Part shown: in pieces, positions 6,749 through 15,290 of the stretch
Numbering within the stretch: position 1 is the stretch's first letter
How the letters are laid out: each line of letters starts with the position of its first letter
From: Clostridium sp.
Lineage (GTDB): Bacteria; Bacillota; Clostridia; Oscillospirales; Acutalibacteraceae
Direction: 5' to 3'
NCBI GenBank assembly: GCA_031272895.1
Contig: JAISSW010000004.1
Span: forward strand, 1 to 40,908
DNA length: 40,908 bases
Made by a program: the position numbers and the translations under genes
Notes under the pieces: model-generated
Told to the model about the DNA's origin: nothing
The model's database searches: none
The model's input: the letters and a program-made list of their open reading frames with translations, nothing else

Positions 6749-8887
6749 ATGGACGAGAGATATTACGCGCATACCAAGGACGGCGCTCCGCAAAGCGAAT
6801 GGCAAACCGTGCGGCAGCACCTGAACAATGTCGCCGCGCTTGCGGAGGGCTTCGCCGCGGGCTTTGGCGCTCAGGATTTTGCCCGCGCCGTGGGGCTTTG
6901 CCACGATTTGGGTAAGTATTCGCAAAAATTCCAGCGTCGCCTGTGCAGCGCAAAAGAAAGGGTTGACCATTCAAGCGCGGGGGGGCAGGCGCTTTACGCC
7001 GCAAACGAAAACCTCCTGGGCAAGCTGGCGGCGTTTTGTGTTTTCGGTCACCATGGCGGTCTGCCTGACGGCGGAGAGATAAATGATATGCCCGGCGAGG
7101 GTACCCTCTGCGCCCGCCTTCGCGACGAAACGATAGAAGATTACAGTGCCTACAAAAAAGAAATATCGCTGCCGCAGCTTGTTCCGCCCAAAATCACCGC
7201 ACGCGACGGCTTTTCCTGCGCCTTTGTTACCCGCATGGTGTTTTCCGCCTTGGTGGACGCGGATTGGCTTGACACGGAGGCCTTTTGCAGCGGCGGAACG
7301 GTTGACCGCGGCGGATTTGACGCCATACCCGTGCTTTATGAGCGCCTGAGCGAGCACATAAAGGGCTTTGGTAAGCCGGACAGGGAGCTGAACAAAAAGC
7401 GCACGGAGATTCTGAAAAACTGCCTTGACGCCGCCGAAAAGCCGCCGGGAATTTTTACACTAACAGCGCCCACCGGCAGCGGAAAAACAATAGCGAGCCT
7501 TGCCTTTGCGCTAAAGCACGCGGCGTTGCACGGCAAGAAGCGCGTTATATATGTTATACCATATAACACCATAATTGAGCAAAACGCAAGCGTGTTCGAG
7601 GGGATTTTGGGGGAACAAAACGTAGTGCAGCACCACTGCGGGGTTGATTACGACGGGGATGAAAATAACCGTAAGCGCTGGGCGATGGAAAATTGGGACG
7701 CGCCCGTAATTGTTACCAGCAGCGTGCAGTTTTTTGAAAGCCTGTTCTCCTGCAAGCCCTCCCGCTGCCGTAAGCTGCACAACATAGCCGAAAGCGTCGT
7801 CATCTTCGACGAGGCGCAAATGCTGCCCTTGGAGCTGCTGCGCCCCTGCTGCAGGGCAATCAGCGAGCTTGCCGAAAACTGCGGGGCAACGGCTGTTTTG
7901 GCAACGGCCACGCAGCCGGGGCTTAACCGCTACCTTGGGCGGGAGCCGGTGGAAATTGTTAAGGACCCGCAGGGTAGGTATGACTTTTTTAAGCGGGTTA
8001 GGTATGAGGTTTTACCGGGGGAAATAGGGCTTGAAGCCTTGGCGGAGGAGCTGAAGAGCCATGAGCAGCTGCTTTGTGTGGTGAACAGCCGCCCCGTTGC
8101 GCAGGAGCTTTTCTCACTGCTGCCGCAGGAGGGAAGCTACCATCTTTCAACGCTGATGTACCCCATGCACCGCCTGCGTGTGCTGAATGAAATCCGTGAG
8201 AGGCTGAAGCGGGGTCAGCCCTGCAGGACGGTCAGCACAAGCCTGATTGAGGCGGGCGTGGACGTTGATTTCCCCGTGCTGTACCGGGAAAAAGCGGGGC
8301 TTGACAGCATTATTCAGGCGGCGGGGCGCTGTAACAGGGAGGGCAGGCACTCTGCGCAGGCTTCCGTTGCGCGGGTGTTCGAGCTTGAGGGAAGGAAGTA
8401 CGAAAAGCCTGAGCACGCAGCCTTTACTTATGCTGCGCGGCGGAATGAGGACATAAGCTCAATTAAGGCGGTGCTGGACTATTTTGAGCAGCTGTTTTAC
8501 ACAAAGGGCGACGATGACTTGGACAAAGAGGAAATAATCGCGGCGTTTAATGACAAAAAAAGCGGGCTGTACCCTTTCAGGCACGTCAGCGAAAAATTCC
8601 GCATGATTGACGACAGGACACATCAGGTTTTTGTTCCGTTAGAGGAAGAAGCAAAAGCTCTTTTGCGCCGCTTGGAGTCGGGCGAAAGCAACCGTCGTCT
8701 GTTCCGCAGGGTGCAGAAGTACAGCGTTAATCTGTACGACACAGACATAAAAAGGCTGCGGGAAATGGGGGCGCTCTATGAGCTTGCCGGCGGCAACGAG
8801 CTGCTTATCCTTGCCAACCCGGAAATATATTACGGGCAAAGCGGGGTGTGCCTGGAGCCCGGCGGCGGCGAGGCAATTTGCATTTAA
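6749..8887 (+). CDS. cas3: CRISPR-associated helicase/nuclease Cas3 (HD plus SF2 helicase), solitary
   Basis: A complete 712-residue Cas3. The N-terminal HD nuclease has H24, HDLGK with H52/D53, VDHSS with H74 and FGHHG with H101/H102. The helicase has Walker A APTGSGKT ending at K246/T247, DEAQ at 354-357 (motif II), an ATATQ segment and QAAGRCNREG at 523-532 (motif VI). Layout and length resemble type I-C Cas3. Cas3 unwinds and degrades DNA handed over by Cascade, yet no cas5, cas7, cas8, cas1, cas2 or cas4 gene and no CRISPR array occur here. Neighbours are a ligase gene 21 bases upstream and a convergent carboxypeptidase gene four bases downstream. All core motifs are intact, so it does not look like decay. 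Confidence 0.9.
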   Translation: MDERYYAHTKDGAPQSEWQTVRQHLNNVAALAEGFAAGFGAQDFARAVGLCHDLGKYSQKFQRRLCSAKERVDHSSAGGQALYAANENLLGKLAAFCVFGHHGGLPDGGEINDMPGEGTLCARLRDETIEDYSAYKKEISLPQLVPPKITARDGFSCAFVTRMVFSALVDADWLDTEAFCSGGTVDRGGFDAIPVLYERLSEHIKGFGKPDRELNKKRTEILKNCLDAAEKPPGIFTLTAPTGSGKTIASLAFALKHAALHGKKRVIYVIPYNTIIEQNASVFEGILGEQNVVQHHCGVDYDGDENNRKRWAMENWDAPVIVTSSVQFFESLFSCKPSRCRKLHNIAESVVIFDEAQMLPLELLRPCCRAISELAENCGATAVLATATQPGLNRYLGREPVEIVKDPQGRYDFFKRVRYEVLPGEIGLEALAEELKSHEQLLCVVNSRPVAQELFSLLPQEGSYHLSTLMYPMHRLRVLNEIRERLKRGQPCRTVSTSLIEAGVDVDFPVLYREKAGLDSIIQAAGRCNREGRHSAQASVARVFELEGRKYEKPEHAAFTYAARRNEDISSIKAVLDYFEQLFYTKGDDDLDKEEIIAAFNDKKSGLYPFRHVSEKFRMIDDRTHQVFVPLEEEAKALLRRLESGESNRRLFRRVQKYSVNLYDTDIKRLREMGALYELAGGNELLILANPEIYYGQSGVCLEPGGGEAICI

Positions 8888-8891
8888 CGCG

Positions 8892-10076
8892 TCAACCCAA
8901 TGCCCGCAGCAGGCGCAGGAACATCTCCCCAAAGCTCATTTTCTCCACCGCGGCAGGGGCTGTTAAGGGGTATTCGGCAAGCGTTTTCCCATCAAGGCTG
9001 TAAATTACCCTGCCAAGCAGCTGCCCCTCCTCAACGGGAGCCTGCACGTCCAGAGCTAACTGTATCTCCTGCTTAAGCTTGCCCTCCTCGCCCTTTTTCA
9101 TCACCACGGGGGCGATTTGCGGAAGCTTTGGCTGTATTTCCTCGCTTGTTCCGCGCAGGACCTTAACCGGCGGCACAAGGGCGGGGTCAAGAACCGGCGT
9201 CAGCGCTGCGTAGTTGGCGAAGCCCCAGTTAAGCAGCGCCTTTGCCCCGTTAAAGCGCTCGTCGCTGTTGGGGCTGCCCATTACAACGGCAATCAGCTGC
9301 AGGTCGCCGCGCTTTGCGCTTGCGGAAATACAGCAGCCTGCCTTGTTTGTGGTGCCTGTTTTCAGCCCCGTTGCTCCCTCATAGAACCTGACCAGCTTGT
9401 TTGTGTTAACCAGCTGGGTTTCCCCGTCGCGCAGGTAATCCATCCACACGGTTGTGTAGCTTAGTATTGCCGGGTGCTTCAGCAGCTCGCGCGACATTAT
9501 TGCCACATCGTTGGCGCTGGTAAGGTGGGTGGTGGTAGCGTCGTCCAAGCCCGTGCCGTTATCAAAATGCGTGTCCCCCATGCCAAGCTCCCTTGCGCGC
9601 CTGTTTAGGGCGTCAACAAAAGCCTCCTCGCTGCCGAAGATATGCTCCCCCAAGGCTGTGCAGGCGTCGTTTGCGCTGTAAATTGCCGCCGCCTTAAGCA
9701 GCTCCTCAACGCTCATCACCTCGCCTTCCTTCAGCCAAATTTGGCTGCCGCCCTTGCCCGCGGCGTTGCGGCTGGCCGTCACCTTGTCCGCAAGGGAAAG
9801 CCCGCCGCCGTCCAAGGCCTCCATAACTAACAGCAGCGGCATTATTTTTGTTACCGAGGCGGGGTAGAGCTTTTCGTGCTCGTTCGCCTGCGCAAGGATT
9901 TGCCCGCTGCCCGCGTCCATAAGCACGGCGGCTTTGGCGTTGACGCTGACGGGCAGCGAGTCCGTTTCCCCCGCAACGGGGATAGCCTCCCCCTCTCCGG
10001 CGCTTGCGCAAATCGGCGTAAGGGCAAGCAAGAGGGCAAGGCAAAGGCATATTAACAGCTTGGTTGGCTTATTCAT
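8892..10076 (-). CDS. Serine-type D-alanyl-D-alanine carboxypeptidase (DacF/PBP5-like, S11)
   Basis: A 394-residue secreted penicillin-binding protein that trims the terminal D-Ala of peptidoglycan pentapeptides. It has an N-terminal signal peptide (hydrophobic core about 7-25, cleavage near ASA-GE). The S11 triad is YPASVTK (S74, K77), YSAN (S134, N136) and LKTG (K239-G241). A beta-rich C-terminal domain and a final amphipathic helix of the DacF/PBP5 type follow, the latter probably membrane-anchoring. Firmicute homologues of this size include vegetative DacA and sporulation DacF; the context does not decide between them. Confidence 0.92.
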   Translation of the reverse strand: MNKPTKLLICLCLALLLALTPICASAGEGEAIPVAGETDSLPVSVNAKAAVLMDAGSGQILAQANEHEKLYPASVTKIMPLLLVMEALDGGGLSLADKVTASRNAAGKGGSQIWLKEGEVMSVEELLKAAAIYSANDACTALGEHIFGSEEAFVDALNRRARELGMGDTHFDNGTGLDDATTTHLTSANDVAIMSRELLKHPAILSYTTVWMDYLRDGETQLVNTNKLVRFYEGATGLKTGTTNKAGCCISASAKRGDLQLIAVVMGSPNSDERFNGAKALLNWGFANYAALTPVLDPALVPPVKVLRGTSEEIQPKLPQIAPVVMKKGEEGKLKQEIQLALDVQAPVEEGQLLGRVIYSLDGKTLAEYPLTAPAAVEKMSFGEMFLRLLRALG

Positions 10077-10135
10077 ATTCCACCGTCCTTTTTGTGCTGG
10101 GGAAGCATATGCCGCCGCTTTTTTTGTTATGCTTG

Positions 10136-10164
10136 TTGCACTTGCGGCAAGTTTGTGTTATACT
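10136..10164 (+). promoter_or_regulatory. Predicted sigma-A promoter of the alpha/beta hydrolase gene
   Basis: TTGCAC (10136-10141) and TATACT (10159-10164) have the optimal 17-base spacing. The transcript would start about 25 bases before the AUG at 10195, which has GGAGG at its ribosome site. Confidence 0.6.
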
Positions 10165-10194
10165 GAACTCAGCAAGGAATGAGGAGGAAAAAAC

Positions 10195-11136
10195 ATGGAA
10201 ATCCTGAAGAATGAGTACCGCTTTCCGTCGCAAACAGGTGTTGGTGAGATTTACGCCCGTTCCTACGCCGCGGAGGATAAAGCCGCGGTAAGGGCTATTT
10301 TCCAAATTGCGCACGGCATGGCGGAGCACGGCGAGCGCTACGAGGAAATGGCGCTGTACCTTGCGGGGCAGGGCTTTGCCGTGTTTGTGATTGACCACGC
10401 GGGACACGGCAAAAGCGCCTGTGCGGAGGACATGGGCTACTTTGGCGAGCGCGACGGCTGGAGCGGCATTGTTTCGGACAGCAAGCTGCTGACGGATATT
10501 GCCCGCAGCGAATACCCCGAAAGACCTGTGATTATGTTTGGGCACAGCATGGGAAGCTTTGTTGCGCGGCTTTATTCCGAACGCTATGGCAGCGAGCTTG
10601 CGGGGGCTATTTATTGCGGCACAAGCGGGGCAAACCCCGCGGCGGGCGTAGGCATTGCGCTTGCGGGGCTTATTGCCAAGCTGCGCGGTGGACACTACCG
10701 CAGCCATTTGTTAGACGCCATGTCCTTTGGGGCGTATAACAAAAAAATAGAGAACCCGCGCGGCAAGTTCGACTGGCTGAGCGCAAGGGACGCCAACGTG
10801 GACGCCTACCAAGCTGACGAGGGCTGCGGCTTTTTGTTCACCGCGGCGGGCTTTAGGGATGTGTTTACCCTGCTCTCAAAGGCAAACTCCGCCGGCTGGT
10901 ACGCAAACCTGCCCAAGGCTCTGCCCGTGCTGCTTATTGCCGGGGAGGATGACCCCGTAGGAAGCTACGGCAAAGGGGTTGCCCAGGTTGCGAAGCTTTT
11001 GAGCGAAAGCGGTCAGCAGAGTGTGGAGCTTAAGCTTTACCCCGGGCTGCGGCACGAAATACACAACGAGGACTGCCGCGAGGAGATTTACGCGGACATA
11101 CTGAGCTGGAGCAACGCCGCCCTTGCTAAAAAGTGA
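10195..11136 (+). CDS. Alpha/beta hydrolase, monoacylglycerol lipase / lysophospholipase-like
   Basis: A 313-residue serine hydrolase without a signal peptide, so cytoplasmic. It begins with the HGMAEHGERYEEMA oxyanion-loop motif typical of the Hydrolase_4 family and has DHAGHGKS. The nucleophile elbow GHSMGS carries S118, GEDDPVG supplies the acid, and LRHEIHNE the catalytic histidine. Family members cleave monoacylglycerols or lysophospholipids; the true substrate is not known. It is transcribed alone from its own promoter, divergent from the carboxypeptidase gene. Confidence 0.85.
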   Translation: MEILKNEYRFPSQTGVGEIYARSYAAEDKAAVRAIFQIAHGMAEHGERYEEMALYLAGQGFAVFVIDHAGHGKSACAEDMGYFGERDGWSGIVSDSKLLTDIARSEYPERPVIMFGHSMGSFVARLYSERYGSELAGAIYCGTSGANPAAGVGIALAGLIAKLRGGHYRSHLLDAMSFGAYNKKIENPRGKFDWLSARDANVDAYQADEGCGFLFTAAGFRDVFTLLSKANSAGWYANLPKALPVLLIAGEDDPVGSYGKGVAQVAKLLSESGQQSVELKLYPGLRHEIHNEDCREEIYADILSWSNAALAKK

Positions 11137-11151
11137 TAAATATTGTATAAT
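11123..11151 (+). promoter_or_regulatory. Predicted promoter of the RING/zinc-ribbon membrane protein gene
   Basis: TTGCTA (11123-11128) and a perfect TATAAT (11146-11151) are 17 bases apart, overlapping the end of the hydrolase gene. Confidence 0.5.
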
Positions 11152-11207
11152 TTATCCGCGTTAAGGTGTTTTTTACGCCAATACTTTTGTTGCCCAAAAG
11201 GAGAGCT

Positions 11208-12263
11208 ATGCCAGTCCGTTACGAAAACACGCCCTGCCCCGGCTGCGGCAAGCCCTTGGCCGCGGGGGAGGATATAGTTACCTGCCCCGAGTGCGGAGCT
11301 GCGCAGCACCGTGCCTGTTGGCTTGCGCAAAACCGCTGCGTCCTTAGCGAAAAGCACGGCGAGGGCTTTGTTTGGAAGCCGGAGCCGGAGCAAGCGACCG
11401 CCAGCCCGGAGGATAAAATCCTTGCAAGCCATATTCACCGCTGGGAGGAGCAGGGAGAGCAAGCCCCCCCGGAACAGGCCTCCCCGGAGGGCGAAAGCTT
11501 TTTTTGCCCAAATTGCGGAAGAAAAAACAAGCTTGGCAGCCTTCAGTGCGAAAACTGCTCCTATCTCTTCTTTGCCCCAAGCTCAAAATATCCGCCGGCG
11601 CCCGGCACGCGGCAGGCGTGGGTTGCCGAGCAGGGCGACCCCTATTATATCCCCCCGGAGGAGGATTTGGGCGGCGCGGCGGCCGGCGACTTAGCCCTTG
11701 TTGTCCGCCACAACGCAAGGCTTTACCTGCGCAAGTTCAAGCTGTTGGCGCAAAACGGAAAAAGTCTTGTGTTCAATTTTGCGGCGTTTTTGCTCGGCGG
11801 CTATTGGTTCGTTTACCGCAAGCTTTACACGGCCGCGGCGATTTTCCTGGGGCTTTCCCTTGTGGCGGACCTGCTGATGAATTGGCTGCTTTACACAACG
11901 GAGCCGGGCAAGCTTTTTATGGATTCCTACGAAAGCCTGCTGCTTGCCCTAAGCGACGGAACGCTAAACGCCGCGCTCATGGAGCAAGCTGAGTCCGCCG
12001 TCAGGGGCACCTATGCCATTGTGCTGCCGTTCTTTGGGGTCAAGCTGCTTAGTGGGCTTACGGCGGGCTTTATCGCCGATAGGCTCTACTACAAAAAATC
12101 CGTGGGAACGGTGCGCACACTAAGACAAATCCACAGGAGCGAAACCGACTTCCAGTTTGCGGCGCTGCGTCTTGGCGGCGGTTCGGTAATGCAGCTTGTG
12201 GTGGCTTATCTGCTTATAATGCTGATAAAGCAGCTTGCGGCAAAGCTGCTTTTGGGCGTTTAA
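11208..12263 (+). CDS. RING/zinc-ribbon membrane protein (DUF2628-like C-terminal region)
   Basis: A 351-residue protein of unknown function with two zinc modules and a membrane region. Residues about 9-45 form a prokaryotic RING-like finger (CPGCG, then CPECGAAQHRACW). Residues about 100-125 form a ribbon (FCPNCGRKN, CENCSYLF). After a Pro-rich stretch there are hydrophobic segments near FAAFLLGGYWFVYRKLY, FLGLSLVADLLMNWLLY, IVLPFFGVKL and VVAYLLIMLIKQL. The combination resembles clostridial DUF2628 proteins. The start at 11208 is chosen for the AAAAGGAGA site before it. The galU gene follows after 21 bases. Confidence 0.72.
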   Translation: MPVRYENTPCPGCGKPLAAGEDIVTCPECGAAQHRACWLAQNRCVLSEKHGEGFVWKPEPEQATASPEDKILASHIHRWEEQGEQAPPEQASPEGESFFCPNCGRKNKLGSLQCENCSYLFFAPSSKYPPAPGTRQAWVAEQGDPYYIPPEEDLGGAAAGDLALVVRHNARLYLRKFKLLAQNGKSLVFNFAAFLLGGYWFVYRKLYTAAAIFLGLSLVADLLMNWLLYTTEPGKLFMDSYESLLLALSDGTLNAALMEQAESAVRGTYAIVLPFFGVKLLSGLTAGFIADRLYYKKSVGTVRTLRQIHRSETDFQFAALRLGGGSVMQLVVAYLLIMLIKQLAAKLLLGV

Positions 12264-12284
12264 TAATTTCAGGAGGACGAAAAA

Positions 12285-13172
12285 ATGAAGGTAAAAAAGG
12301 CGATTATCCCCGCGGCGGGCTTGGGAACAAGGGTGCTGCCGGCAAGCAAGGCAGTGCCGAAGGAAATGCTGAACATTGTTGATAAGCCCGCAATACAATA
12401 CATTGTGGAGGAGGCTGTAGCCGCCGGGATTGAGGATATACTCATTATAACAAACCGCGGCAAGGGCGTTATTGAGGACCACTTTGACTATGCCTATGAG
12501 CTGGAGAGCAAGCTGGCGGAGAATCCATCAAAGGCTAAGATTTTGGAGCAGGTTCGCGCCGTTTCAGAGGTAAAGGCTAATATATACTTCATACGCCAAA
12601 AACAGACTAAGGGTCTTGGTCACGCAATCCTTTGCGGGGAGTCCTTTATTGGGAACGAGCCCTTTGCCGTGCTCTACGGCGACGACGTTATTATTAACGA
12701 CGACCCGGTGACGGCGCAGCTTTGCCGCGCATACGAAAAATACCAAAAGGGCGTTGTGGGTGTGCAAGCCGTGCCGCGCGAGCTGATTAAGCTCTACTGC
12801 AGCTTGGGTGTTACACCAATTGAGGGCGAGGAACGCCTGATGAATTGCCACAAAATAATCGAAAAGCCAACCGACGAGCAGGTCATGAGCCTCTACGCGA
12901 TTTTGGGGCGTGTTGTGCTGCCCTCCAAGGTTTTTGGTATGCTGCGCGAGGGAATCCGCAACACGCCGGAGGGCGAGGAGCTTTACCTTACGGACGTTAT
13001 GAGCGAGCTTGGGGCGAACGGCGAGCTGCTTGCCTGTGACTTTGAGGGAAAGCGCTATGACATGGGGAACAAGCTGGGTATTCTTCAGGCAAACTGCGAG
13101 CTTGCCCTTAGGCACCCGGAAACAGCCGAGGGCTTTAAGGCTTACCTTAAGAAGCTGGCGGCGACACTTTAA
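12285..13172 (+). CDS. galU: UTP-glucose-1-phosphate uridylyltransferase
   Basis: GalU makes UDP-glucose from UTP and glucose 1-phosphate for cell-surface glycans. The 295-residue product has the usual length and the nucleotide-binding signature IIPAAGLGTRVLPASKA, then PKEMLNIVDKPAIQYIVEEA, GLGHAILCGE and the metal-binding LYGDDVI. The start has an AGGAGG site. It may be cotranscribed with the preceding membrane protein gene. Confidence 0.95.
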   Translation: MKVKKAIIPAAGLGTRVLPASKAVPKEMLNIVDKPAIQYIVEEAVAAGIEDILIITNRGKGVIEDHFDYAYELESKLAENPSKAKILEQVRAVSEVKANIYFIRQKQTKGLGHAILCGESFIGNEPFAVLYGDDVIINDDPVTAQLCRAYEKYQKGVVGVQAVPRELIKLYCSLGVTPIEGEERLMNCHKIIEKPTDEQVMSLYAILGRVVLPSKVFGMLREGIRNTPEGEELYLTDVMSELGANGELLACDFEGKRYDMGNKLGILQANCELALRHPETAEGFKAYLKKLAATL

Positions 13173-13258
13173 GAAAAAAAGCTCCATATTTCTAATATAG
13201 AAACACCCCCCCGAATTTTGTGCTATAATACCCATATCATTTGTAAAAGGGAGTTATT

Positions 13259-13888
13259 ATGTTTTGCAACAAATGCGGAGCCCAGCTGCCGTAGGGAACA
13301 AGCTTTTGCGCCGCCTGCGGTGCGGGTTCGCCCGCGCAACAACAGCAGGCACCGGCTTATCAGCCGCCTGCCTACGAGCAGCCTTTCTATCAGCCGCCGC
13401 TTGCGGCAAAGCCCCCTAAGGATAAGCTGACCATTAGGGCAATCATCTTCTTCGCGCTGATTGTTTTGTGCCTGATTGTTGATTGTATCGTCGCAATTGT
13501 CTATTTTCACAGCGGATATGATGCGAGTATTGGATCTGTACTGTTTACTTATACCGCAGAGCTTCTTCAAAACCTTGTGTTTTGGGGCTTGATTTTCCTT
13601 TTAGTTTTGGCAATATTCAAGCTAAAGCTGCCGGCAGAGCAGAAAAGCACAGGTCAGCTTATAGCTATCCTGTCTGTAATTTTGCTTGTGTTTTATGGCT
13701 TAGTACAAACTTGGGGAGCTCTTGAAATACTTGGCAGGATTGTGCGCATTGGGGGCTGGGACTACATGATTCGAATTTACTACTATGGCGAGTTTGATTT
13801 TGTTGCGGCAGTATTCGGAACGGTGGGCAGGATAGGGCTGTTTGCCACTGCCGTTGCCGGCTGCTTCAGGCTTAACAAGCAGAGCTAA
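13259..13888 (+). pseudogene. Zinc-ribbon membrane protein gene interrupted by an amber codon
   Basis: The frame opens at ATG 13259 (AAAGGGAG ribosome site, TATAAT about 35 bases upstream) and encodes MFCNKCGAQLP, then TAG at 13292-13294. The same frame then continues without interruption to 13888. Reading through gives a normal zinc ribbon (CNKCG, then FCAACG), a Pro/Gln/Tyr-rich linker and four hydrophobic helices, 208 residues plus the stop position. Relatives often have Glu at the interrupted site, so one G-to-T change (GAG to TAG) would explain it. It may be a recent nonsense mutation, a sequencing error or a site of readthrough. TAG also ends other genes here. The function of the family is unknown. 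Confidence 0.75.
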
Positions 13889-14616
13889 CCCTGCTCAACC
13901 ACCCTGCCGATTAGGACCCAGCGGTCACGGCTGCCCGCCCTTGTGCAGGTGGAAAGGCAAACAAAACGGTCGTCCGCGCTTGCGCCAACCTCGCGCCAGC
14001 GGTTCGCCTTTTGTTTAACGTAGCTCAAAAACGCCTCGCGGTCGTCCGCCGCGGGGTAGTTTAGCCCGTACAGGGTTTCGTCCGTGTCACGGACCGTAAC
14101 GGCAGCAAAAAGCTCAAGCTCAATGGTTTCCTGCGGCAAAAAGACCCACGCCCGCTTGTGCGCGTCCCAATAATCCCCGCTGTTAACAAAGCTCTTGAGT
14201 GTGCCGAACATACTGCCGTTTTGCATATGGTGCCCGTAAATAACCGTGTTGAAATCGCCGAAGTCCTTGCTGTTGCGGAAGTCCATGAACAGCGTGCCCG
14301 CGGAAAGCTCCTCGCCCTCAAGGGTTTTGTGGAGGTAATCGCTGTTGTTCTCCGTCTGCACAAAGGGGTAGCTTATTGGGCTGTCCTCCACCGTCAGCCA
14401 GCCAACCACGTCCGGGTAGCGGGCTATAAGCTCCGCAACACCCGCGTTTTTGCTGCTGCCCGGCGCAGGCTCGTATTCGCTGAGGCGCTCTTTCTCCTGC
14501 TCCGCCCTTTGGTATTCGCGCCAGCCCTCGTATACCTTATAGCCGCTGAAGGCGCAAACGCCAAGCAGCAGCAGGGCTATTATTGTGCGCAGAACCTGTC
14601 CCTTGTGTTTTTTCAT
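13885..14616 (-). CDS. srtB: Class B sortase
   Basis: A 243-residue membrane-anchored cysteine transpeptidase. A single N-terminal membrane helix (about 8-28) is followed by the sortase barrel. Catalytic residues are H129 in VIYGHHMQNGSMF, C224 in CLSTCT and R232 in DRWVLIGR. The GSMF and long beta6/7 region fit class B. Sortases join sorting-signal proteins to peptidoglycan or to each other; no substrate with a sorting motif is encoded in the window. The start at 14616 has AAAGGAAGG before it, better than the upstream in-frame ATGs. It is the last gene of a five-gene leftward operon and overlaps the end of the broken zinc-ribbon gene. Confidence 0.88.
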   Translation of the reverse strand: MKKHKGQVLRTIIALLLLGVCAFSGYKVYEGWREYQRAEQEKERLSEYEPAPGSSKNAGVAELIARYPDVVGWLTVEDSPISYPFVQTENNSDYLHKTLEGEELSAGTLFMDFRNSKDFGDFNTVIYGHHMQNGSMFGTLKSFVNSGDYWDAHKRAWVFLPQETIELELFAAVTVRDTDETLYGLNYPAADDREAFLSYVKQKANRWREVGASADDRFVCLSTCTRAGSRDRWVLIGRVVEQG

Positions 14617-14638
14617 CTTGCCCTTCCTTTGCCCCTTT

Positions 14639-15283
14639 TCAGGCATATTCTTCAACAATCGCTCCAATGCTTGGGAATACACGCTCCGCGCCCGCCCCGC
14701 GGAAGTCCTCCGCCGTTGTGGTGCCGGTGGTCACCGCCGCAAAGCTGACCCCCGCCGCCCTTGCGGTAAGAAAATCAACAAGGCTGTCGCCAACATAAAG
14801 CCCCTTTTCCGGCGGAACGCCCATTTTTTCCAGCGCCAGCGAAAGGCCGTCCGGCGCGGGCTTTGGCTCCGGGCAAAGCTCAATGCCAAGGATAAGCCCC
14901 ACCAAGCCCTCCGCGCCCAATGACTTAAGCATGGAGGCAATGCGGTGGCTTGTTTTGTTGGAAACAATTGCCACTTGCCTGCCCGCCTTTTTCAGCCGGC
15001 TCAGGGCGGGGATAACGTCCGGGTAAAGATAAGCGCCGGAATCGCCAAGCTCATTTGCCTTTTCCCGCCAAAATTCATGGAAGCGCAGCGCCTGAGCTTC
15101 GTCGGTTACGCCGGTCAGCTTGGCGTAGCTCTCCTCCACGGTTTTGCCCACGCAGGCAAGAATATCCTCCGGCGCGGCGCGGCGGTGACCCATTCGCGCC
15201 AGGGCGTGGTTGCAGCAGCATATAATGTTTTCGCTTGTGTTGGCAAGCGTAAGGTCAAAATCAAACAAAAAGGCGTCAAACAT
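14639..15283 (-). CDS. HAD-superfamily phosphatase (phosphoglycolate phosphatase-like)
   Basis: A 214-residue HAD hydrolase. Motif I is LFDFDLTLAN (DxDxT), motif II lies in VAIVSNKTS, and motifs III/IV in PEPKPAPDG and YVGDSLVDFLTARAAG. The helical cap of the phosphoglycolate phosphatase subfamily lies between. Substrates of such enzymes cannot be predicted from sequence. The start at 15283 follows the nagA stop by seven bases and is preferred because a longer frame would run into nagA. It is part of the nagA-dapF operon. Confidence 0.85.
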   Translation of the reverse strand: MFDAFLFDFDLTLANTSENIICCCNHALARMGHRRAAPEDILACVGKTVEESYAKLTGVTDEAQALRFHEFWREKANELGDSGAYLYPDVIPALSRLKKAGRQVAIVSNKTSHRIASMLKSLGAEGLVGLILGIELCPEPKPAPDGLSLALEKMGVPPEKGLYVGDSLVDFLTARAAGVSFAAVTTGTTTAEDFRGAGAERVFPSIGAIVEEYA

Positions 15284-15290
15284 AATAATC

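Noticed and set aside
6728-8891. CRISPR array near cas3
   Set aside because: No regularly spaced repeats are visible in or around the gene.
13201-13570. Leftward 115-residue frame over the broken zinc-ribbon gene
   Set aside because: It has no ribosome site, no family features and an Arg/Leu-rich composition typical of a shadow frame.
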